NCBI GenBank assembly: GCA_003696765.1 | Contig: RFFX01000010.1 | Location: forward strand, 1 to 35,081 | Direction of reading: 5' to 3' | DNA length: 35,081 nucleotides | Source of the DNA: Zetaproteobacteria bacterium | GTDB lineage: Bacteria > Pseudomonadota > Zetaproteobacteria > Mariprofundales > J009 | Shown: in pieces, positions 25,690 to 31,297 of the stretch | Layout of the letters: every line of letters starts with the position of its first letter | Position numbering within the stretch: position 1 is the first letter of the stretch | Translations under genes and position numbers: made by a program | The notes under the pieces: generated by a model | Told to the model about the DNA's origin: nothing | Databases searched by the model: none | Seen by the model: only the letters and a program-made list of their open reading frames with translations

Positions 25690-25931
25690 CGCCACCGCAG
25701 AGGATCGCCCCCGATCCCGAGACGGCCCTGCGCCGGGCGCGCTACCGGCTGCGGCGTCAGGGAATGATCGAGCTCGACTGCTGGCTGGCACCGCTGGAGC
25801 GAGCGCTGGCCGATGAGCCGCGGCTGGTCGGGGCCGTCGAGGCGCTGCTGGCCCACGAACCCGACGCACTGCAGGCGATGATGGAGGGGCGCCGCCCCCT
25901 CCCCGAGCCGCTCGCCCGGCTGCTCGACTGA
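25686..25931 (+). CDS. sdhE: SdhE-like FAD assembly factor, probable CTG start
   Basis: The frame contains 'ALRRARYRLRRQGMIELDCWLAPLERAL', which carries the SdhE/YgfY (Sdh5) signature R-x-GM-x-E-x-D, and 'AVEALLAHEPDALQAMMEGRRPLPEPL' (family L....D.dL..wl.g...p). SdhE promotes covalent attachment of FAD to SdhA, matching its place right after sdhB. No ATG, GTG or TTG exists between the sdhB end and the conserved part; the first ATG in frame (25617) is deep in sdhB. A CTG at 25686 overlaps the sdhB stop as CTGA, mirroring the GTGA and ATGA junctions elsewhere here, and gives 81 residues, the normal size. I use that start. The next gene starts 4 bases after its stop. Confidence 0.85.
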   Translation: MTPPQRIAPDPETALRRARYRLRRQGMIELDCWLAPLERALADEPRLVGAVEALLAHEPDALQAMMEGRRPLPEPLARLLD

Positions 25932-25934
25932 ACC

Positions 25935-26663
25935 GTGCCCGCCATCCGCACACTGCTTGCGCTGCTCGCGCTGATCTTACCCTTCCCCGCGCACTCCGGA
26001 GCCGCGGATGCGCCGCCGCGCTCGCGCATCCTGCTGATCGACCCGCCGCTGCTCGATCTCGGCACGGTGGAGGGGCGCACGCCGATCGAGACTATGCTGC
26101 TGCTGCGCAACCTGAGCGAGGCGCCCGCCGCCATCGCCCGCCTGTCCAGCTCCTGCGGCTGCACCGAGCTGCGCGCCGAGGCGATGGTGCTCCCCCCCGG
26201 CGGCTTCACGCCGCTGCATGTCACCATCGACCCCTTCGCCAAGCAGGGGATGGTGCGCAAGCAGATCACCGCCTACGACAGCGAGGGCGGCGTCGCCCGC
26301 GCCACCATCCTGCTGCGGGTGCGCAATCCGGAGCACAGCGGCATGGAGGGGCGATCGATCTTTCAGGGCAAATGCGGCCGCTGCCACGCCCAGCCCGCCG
26401 CGGGACTGCGCGCGGGCGCGGCGATCTACCGGGCGGTCTGCTCCATGTGCCATGGCGCGAACGGCAGCGGCGGCTACGCCCCGCCGATCGCCGGCCTGCC
26501 TCGCAGTGTGCTGCTGCAGACCCTGCGCCACGGCACCGGCAGCGCGGCCATGCCCCCCTTCGCGCGGTCGCACGGAGGACCGCTGACCGACGGCCAGATC
26601 CGCGCGCTGGTCCGCTGGCTCCACCGCAGGCCCGCCCGCACCGCCATCTCCCTTGAGAAGTGA
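25935..26663 (+). CDS. DUF1573 domain - cytochrome c fusion, periplasmic
   Basis: 242 residues from GTG 25935-25937. A signal peptide (about 1-24, '[20 protein letters not shown]') is followed by a DUF1573 immunoglobulin-like domain (about 33-130: '[25 protein letters not shown]', '[13 protein letters not shown]', '[20 protein letters not shown]'; the SSCGCT motif is typical). A c-type cytochrome region carries two heme-binding motifs, CGRCH (147-151) and CSMCH (169-173), only 22 residues apart, and one clear axial Met in 'MPPF' (M206). The second site fits a class I cytochrome; the first may be an extra heme or a vestigial site. It follows sdhE closely and may be part of the sdh operon, perhaps as an electron carrier. 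Its role is not known. Its last 10 bases overlap the rplS promoter. Confidence 0.85.
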   Translation: MPAIRTLLALLALILPFPAHSGAADAPPRSRILLIDPPLLDLGTVEGRTPIETMLLLRNLSEAPAAIARLSSSCGCTELRAEAMVLPPGGFTPLHVTIDPFAKQGMVRKQITAYDSEGGVARATILLRVRNPEHSGMEGRSIFQGKCGRCHAQPAAGLRAGAAIYRAVCSMCHGANGSGGYAPPIAGLPRSVLLQTLRHGTGSAAMPPFARSHGGPLTDGQIRALVRWLHRRPARTAISLEK

Positions 26664-26681
26664 CAAGGTACTGCTACCCTT
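26654..26681 (+). promoter_or_regulatory. Predicted rplS promoter
   Basis: TTGAGA (26654-26659), 16-bp spacer, TACCCT (26676-26681) followed by TC: the same layout as the promoters of rimP, purH and the lipoprotein gene. It begins within the last codons of the cytochrome gene and implies a leader of about 95 bases. Confidence 0.5.
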
Positions 26682-26783
26682 CGCCGCCCCGCGCGGCAGG
26701 GGCCTTCGGGCTCCGCAGCCGCGCCGCCGGGTCGGCCGCGCGCCCGGCACCCAGATCCCCAGCGACCGAAGGCGAGGAGCACC

Positions 26784-27152
26784 ATGCGACTACTGGACGA
26801 GATCACCCGCGATCAGCTCAGGGACGACATCCCGCCCTTCCGGCCCGGCGACACCGTGCGCGTCAACGTGCGCGTGGTCGACATCAAGGAGGGACGCAAG
26901 GGTCCGGAACGCAGGGAGCGGCTGCAGGCCTTCGAAGGGGTGGTGATCGCCCGCCACAACAAGGGGATCTCCAGCAGCTTCACTGTGCGCAAGATCTCCA
27001 ACGGCGTCGGCGTCGAGCGGGTCTTCCCGCTCCACTCGCCGATGGTGGAGAGCATCAAGGTGGTCCGCCTCGGCCGGGTGCGACGCGCCAAGCTCTACTA
27101 CCTGCGGGCGCTGCGCGGCAAGGCGGCCCGCATCCGCGAACGGCGCGCCTAG
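26784..27152 (+). CDS. rplS: 50S ribosomal protein L19
   Basis: 122 residues with the complete L19 pattern: '[22 protein letters not shown]', '[44 protein letters not shown]' in part, and '[25 protein letters not shown]'. It stabilises the 30S-50S interface. ATG 26784 follows GAGGAG by 5 bases. rplS usually ends an rpsP-rimM-trmD-rplS operon; here none of these partners is next to it, and it has its own promoter and terminator, so the operon is split in this genome. Confidence 0.97.
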   Translation: MRLLDEITRDQLRDDIPPFRPGDTVRVNVRVVDIKEGRKGPERRERLQAFEGVVIARHNKGISSSFTVRKISNGVGVERVFPLHSPMVESIKVVRLGRVRRAKLYYLRALRGKAARIRERRA

Positions 27153-27188
27153 ATCGGGGAGACGGGGCGTCATCGGGTTTCCGCGCTC

Positions 27189-27212
27189 GGGGGGCCGCTT
27201 CGGTGGCCCCCC
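27189..27212 (+). terminator. rplS terminator with UUCG tetraloop
   Basis: GGGGGGCCGC / GTGGCCCCCC (one G-U pair) closed by a cUUCGg tetraloop, a very stable RNA hairpin 36 bases after the rplS stop. It is followed by GGCGTTTCC rather than a long T run, so termination efficiency is uncertain. Confidence 0.65.
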
Positions 27213-27280
27213 GGCGTTTCCGGGAGGAGCTTCCGGCGAATCGGCGGACGGACGGCGGTTCCCTCGGGGCGGAGGAGCGC

Positions 27281-27418
27281 CCATCCGCGGCCAGGAGGGC
27301 TGCGTGTAACAGGAGCCTGCGCCGGCCGGCGAGCGCCGTTCGTCGGAGCATCGAACGGACCGCGCCCTTCAGGTTCCCGCCCGGGCAAATACGTCCACGG
27401 ACGGATGGCTTGCGAACG
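27281..27418 (-). repeat. Copy E of dispersed hairpin repeat (rplS-glyA gap), inverted
   Basis: Read on the minus strand it starts CGCAAGCCATCCGTCCGTGG, continues ACGTATTTGC.CGGGCGGGAA, has GTTCGATG, GCGCAGGCTCCTGTTACACGC and ends CAGCCCTCCTGGCCGCGGAT, block for block like copy D at 21033-21156. It ends 4 bases before the glyA start codon, so on the plus strand it forms the glyA 5' leader. The CGTCCGTGGACG palindrome lies at 27391-27402. Confidence 0.7.
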
Positions 27419-27421
27419 AGA

Positions 27422-28678
27422 ATGAACGACCGGCAACACTTCTTCACGGGAAGGCTGGACGACACCGAGGTGGCGGCGGCGATCGCGCGCGAGCTGTCAC
27501 GCCAGCAACAGACCCTGGAGCTGATCGCCAGCGAGAACATCGTCTCGCAAGCGGTGCTGCAGACACAGGGCTCGGTGCTGACCAACAAGTACGCCGAGGG
27601 CTACCCCGGTCGGCGCTACTACGGCGGCTGCGCGCATGTCGACACCGTCGAGCGTCTGGCCCGGGAGCGGGCATCCGCCCTCTTCGGCGTCCGGCACGCC
27701 AATGTCCAGCCCCACTCCGGCTCCCAGGCCAACATGGCGGTCTACATGGCCCTGCTCCAGCCGGGCGACACCATCATGGGGATGGACCTCTCCCACGGCG
27801 GCCACCTGACCCACGGCTCGCCGGTCAACTTCTCCGGCCGCCTGTACAACGTGGTGGCCTACGGCGTGCGCGAGGAGGATGAGCGCATCGACTACGACGC
27901 CATGGAGCGTCTGGCCCGGGAGCATCGACCGAAGATCATCGTCGGCGGCGCCTCCGCCTACGAGCGCGAGATCGACTTCGCCCGCATGCGGGCCATCGCC
28001 GACGAGGTCGGCGCCTGGCTGGTGGTCGACATGGCCCACTACGCCGGCCTGATCGCCGCCGGCCTCTACCCCTCCCCGGCGGGACATGCCCATGTCCTCA
28101 CCACCACCACCCACAAGACGCTGCGCGGGCCGCGTGGCGGCATGATCCTCACCGACGACGACGATCTGGCCAAAAGGATCGACGCGCGCATCTTCCCCGG
28201 CATCCAGGGGGGGCCGCTGATGCATGTCATCGCCGCCAAGGCGGTCGCCTTCGGCGAGGCGCTGCAGCCCTCCTTCCGGGAGGATCAGCGGCGGGTGATC
28301 GCCAACGCGCGCGCGCTGGCCTCCACCCTGGCCGAGGGGGGGCTGCGCATCGTCACCGGCGGGACCGACTGCCACATGTTCCGGGTCGATCTGCGGCCGC
28401 AGGGGCTGACCGGCAAGGCGGCCGAGGCGGCGCTGGAGCGGGCTGGAATCACCGTCAACAAGAACACCATCCCCTTCGATCCCGAGTCGCCGTTTGTCAC
28501 CAGCGGCATCCGCATCGGCACGGCGGCGATCACCACCCGCGGCATGGGAACGAAGGAGGCGGAAACGATCGGGGCGATGATCCTGCGCGTCCTGCGGGCA
28601 CCAGAGGATGAGGCGGTATGTGCGGCCGTCGCCGAGGAGGTACGTGCGCTGACCGACCGCTTTCCGATCTATTCCTGA
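27422..28678 (+). CDS. glyA: Serine hydroxymethyltransferase
   Basis: 418 residues. Converts serine and tetrahydrofolate to glycine and methylene-THF using PLP. Motifs: '[39 protein letters not shown]' in part, '[18 protein letters not shown]', '[15 protein letters not shown]', '[18 protein letters not shown]' and '[16 protein letters not shown]' with PLP-binding K232; C-terminal '[13 protein letters not shown]', '[11 protein letters not shown]'. Cytosolic. ATG 27422 directly follows repeat copy E and no clear ribosome-binding site is visible (GAACGAGA is the best candidate). Length and motifs are normal. Confidence 0.97.
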   Translation: MNDRQHFFTGRLDDTEVAAAIARELSRQQQTLELIASENIVSQAVLQTQGSVLTNKYAEGYPGRRYYGGCAHVDTVERLARERASALFGVRHANVQPHSGSQANMAVYMALLQPGDTIMGMDLSHGGHLTHGSPVNFSGRLYNVVAYGVREEDERIDYDAMERLAREHRPKIIVGGASAYEREIDFARMRAIADEVGAWLVVDMAHYAGLIAAGLYPSPAGHAHVLTTTTHKTLRGPRGGMILTDDDDLAKRIDARIFPGIQGGPLMHVIAAKAVAFGEALQPSFREDQRRVIANARALASTLAEGGLRIVTGGTDCHMFRVDLRPQGLTGKAAEAALERAGITVNKNTIPFDPESPFVTSGIRIGTAAITTRGMGTKEAETIGAMILRVLRAPEDEAVCAAVAEEVRALTDRFPIYS

Positions 28679-28684
28679 TCGAGG

Positions 28685-28783
28685 ATCGAATCGTAGACCG
28701 TCCGACCATGGACGTTTGTCCGGACGGCGGCTGCGGGGGCCGCGAGGCGGTCCAACGGAGGTACCGGCAGGAGACCGGCATCA
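28685..28783 (+). repeat. Diverged copy G of the dispersed repeat (glyA-sir gap)
   Basis: GATCGAATCGTAGACCGTCC, GACCATGGACGTTTGTCCGG and GGCGG correspond to the family core (CGTCC / GGACG arms at 28699-28703 and 28710-28714). Further on, GGTACCGGCAGGAGACCGGCATC (28760-28782, shown shortened in the family comparison) resembles the GGTACCGGCCTCGCAAG..CCGGCATG hairpin of copy B. It fills most of the 146-base gap upstream of the sulfite-reductase fusion gene; no other promoter-like element was recognised there. Confidence 0.45.
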
Positions 28784-28824
28784 CCGACAACGCCGTATCG
28801 GGGCGGCGCAGGGGAGGTCGAACC

Positions 28825-31230
28825 ATGGAGTTCCGTTTCCACGATTCCAGTGACATCGACACCTTCGAGGCGGGGTTGCGCGCCTTCCGCTCGGGGGCGA
28901 TGTCCGAGGAGCGCTTCACCGCCTTCCGGCTGCAGATGGGGATCTACGGCCAGCGGCAGGAAGGGGTGCAGATGGTGCGCATCAAGCTCCCCGGCGGCTG
29001 CCTGACACCGGAGCAGCTCGACGTGATCGGCGACTGCGTGGCCGACTACGCCGGGCGCATGCCCTCCGACGGCAGCCTGAGCACGCCGCCGGCGAAGCTG
29101 GCCCATGTCACCACCCGTCAGGATATCCAGACCCACTTCGTCGCGCTCGACGACGTCCCCGCCTTCCTGCGCCGGCTCGACGCCGTCGGACTGACCACCC
29201 GCGAGGCGTGCGGCAACACGGTGCGGAACGTCTCGGCCTGTTTCCTCGCCGGCCGCTGCCCTGCGGAGCACTGCGACGCCTCCATTCCGGCACGCCGTTT
29301 CGCCGAGTTCTACCTGCGCCATCCGCTGACCCAACAGTTCCCGCGCAAGTTCAAGGTCAACTTCTCCGGCTGCCCCCGCGACTGCGGGTTGGGCGGCATG
29401 CACGACATCGGCTTCATCGCCATGGAGCGTGACGGTGCGCACGGATTCCAGGTCTGGGCCGGGGGCGGCCTCTCCACCCAGCCGATGGGGGCGGTGCTGC
29501 TGGAGGATTTTATTCCGGCCGGGGAGATGCTGCTGGTCGGCGAGGCGTTGATGCGGATCCACTTCCGCTACTCCGACCGCAAGCGGCGGGCGCGCGCCCG
29601 GATGAAGTATGTGGTGCAGAAGCTGGGCCGAGACGGCTTCGTCGAGGAGTACCGCCGGCAGCGGGCGGTGGTGGAGAAGATCCACGCCGGCGACGACGCG
29701 CTGGAAGAGGCGGGCTGGCGCACACCGACGGGCGACCTGCCGGAGGACGGCTCCGGCGTGGTCGTCCAGCACGACGGCAGGCGCACCCTGATGATCCACC
29801 TCTTCCGCGGCGACATGAGCCCGGCGCAGTGTCACGCGGTGGCCGATGCCGCCCGGGCGGCGGGAAGCGGAGCGCTGCGCACCACCGCCGAACAGGGGAT
29901 CATGATCTGCGACGTGGAGCCCGAGCGGGTCGACGGTGCGCAGGCCATCCTGCGTCGGGCGGGGCTCGACTGTACCGGTGCTCGTACTATCACCGATGTC
30001 GTCGCCTGCCCTGGCACCGAGAGCTGCCGCCTGGGAATCACCGCCAGCCGCGCCTTCGCCGAAGCGATCCGACCGCAGCTGGAGCCGTTCGCCCGCGATC
30101 CCGCACTGGCCCGGCTCGCCGTCAAGGCGAGCGGCTGCCAGCACTCCTGCGGCCGCCACCATGTCGCCGACCTCGGCTTCCACGGGTTGGCCAAAAAGAT
30201 CGACGGCCGCGCCGTCCCCCACTACCAGCTCCACATCGGTGGATCGGGTCGGGCGGGGGAGCCGCTGGCCTTCGCCGCCGATCCGGTGCCGGCCCGGCGC
30301 GCGCCGGAGGCGGGGGCGGCGCTGCTTGCCGCCTACCGCGACGAACGCCGGGAGGGGGAGTCGATCCACGACTGGGCCGCACGCATCGGCGCCGACGGGA
30401 TCCGGGCCATCCTTGCCCCCTTCGCCGGCCGCCCGGGCGAGGAGGTCGAAGGGCTGGTCTACGACTGGAGCGAGAACGAGGCATTCAACACCAGGGGCAA
30501 CAAGAAGGGGGAGTGCGCCGGTGCCGTGCTGTCGATGACCGACGCCCTCGTCTCCGAGGCGCAGTACGAGCTGCGGATCGCCCGGGCCCACCTCGACGCC
30601 ATGTTCTGGACCGAGGCCTTCGCCGCGTTGCGCCGCTCGGCCATCTCCACCGCGCGCGCCTTCCTCGTCCCCTTCGGTGAGGCGCCGGAGGAGGACGGCG
30701 TGGTCTTCCCGTTGCTGGTCGAGCGGGCGCGGGAGGACGAGGCGGTGCTTCAGGGGCTGCAGGCGGTGCAACGGGCGTGGATGGAGGTCGATCCGTTGGA
30801 TCCGGCGGCCGGAACGTGCAGGCTGCGCGACGCCCTGAGCGACTGGCTGGCGCTGGCGGAGCGCCGCTTCGCCCCGGTGCCGGAAGAGACGACGGTTCCG
30901 AAGGAGACGACAGAAGGGCAGAAGGCCCGACCGACGGCTGTACCGGCGCGCGAGGATGGCGCCGCCCCTGCCGACGGCCCCGACACCGACGAGGGGGAGC
31001 CTCCGCTGCTCGACCTGACCGGCGTCGCCTGCCCGATGAACTTCGTCAAGACCAAGATCCGCCTCACCTCCATGCCGCTGGGCAGTCGGTTGCAGGTGAT
31101 CCTCGACGACGGTGCGCCGATCGAGAACGTGCCGCTGTCGCTGGCCGAGCAGGGGCAGGAGGTGGAGTCCAAAGAACGCATCTCCGAGCGGCAGTGGAAG
31201 ATCGTGGTACGCAAGGCGGCGGAGTTCTGA
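28825..31230 (+). CDS. Siroheme sulfite/nitrite reductase fused to a helical domain and a C-terminal TusA sulfur-carrier domain
   Basis: 801 residues from ATG 28825 behind GGGGAGGT. Residues about 40-460 form a duplicated NIR/SIR fold. First half: 'LAHVTTRQDIQTHFV', 'REACGNTVRNVSACFLAGRC', 'FSGCPRDCGLGGMHDIGF' (C183-x3-C187). Second half: 'GALRTTAEQGIMICDV', 'ACPGTESCRLGI' (C395-x5-C401) and 'KASGCQHSCGRHHVADLGF' (C438-x3-C442), the canonical siroheme/[4Fe-4S] ligands. Residues about 510-685 are helical and unassigned ('YDWSENEAFNTRGNKKGECAG'). A charged linker leads to a TusA/SirA domain (728-801) with the active Cys in 'GVACPMNFVKTK' (C736). Six-electron reduction of sulfite or nitrite with delivery of sulfur to TusA is inferred; electron donor unknown. 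Next gene follows after 67 bases. Confidence 0.88.
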   Translation: MEFRFHDSSDIDTFEAGLRAFRSGAMSEERFTAFRLQMGIYGQRQEGVQMVRIKLPGGCLTPEQLDVIGDCVADYAGRMPSDGSLSTPPAKLAHVTTRQDIQTHFVALDDVPAFLRRLDAVGLTTREACGNTVRNVSACFLAGRCPAEHCDASIPARRFAEFYLRHPLTQQFPRKFKVNFSGCPRDCGLGGMHDIGFIAMERDGAHGFQVWAGGGLSTQPMGAVLLEDFIPAGEMLLVGEALMRIHFRYSDRKRRARARMKYVVQKLGRDGFVEEYRRQRAVVEKIHAGDDALEEAGWRTPTGDLPEDGSGVVVQHDGRRTLMIHLFRGDMSPAQCHAVADAARAAGSGALRTTAEQGIMICDVEPERVDGAQAILRRAGLDCTGARTITDVVACPGTESCRLGITASRAFAEAIRPQLEPFARDPALARLAVKASGCQHSCGRHHVADLGFHGLAKKIDGRAVPHYQLHIGGSGRAGEPLAFAADPVPARRAPEAGAALLAAYRDERREGESIHDWAARIGADGIRAILAPFAGRPGEEVEGLVYDWSENEAFNTRGNKKGECAGAVLSMTDALVSEAQYELRIARAHLDAMFWTEAFAALRRSAISTARAFLVPFGEAPEEDGVVFPLLVERAREDEAVLQGLQAVQRAWMEVDPLDPAAGTCRLRDALSDWLALAERRFAPVPEETTVPKETTEGQKARPTAVPAREDGAAPADGPDTDEGEPPLLDLTGVACPMNFVKTKIRLTSMPLGSRLQVILDDGAPIENVPLSLAEQGQEVESKERISERQWKIVVRKAAEF

Positions 31231-31297
31231 CCGGCATCGCGATCCGAACGGTGACGCGTCAGGCCGCGATCGTCGGCTTGGCCCTCCCCTTCCTGAG

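Noticed and set aside
27153-27421. Glycine riboswitch or other known leader RNA upstream of glyA
   Set aside because: No conserved riboswitch core was recognised; the gap is explained by the rplS hairpin and repeat copy E.
5621-28783. Repeats as a CRISPR array
   Set aside because: Copies are kilobases apart, in both orientations, of unequal length and without spacers.
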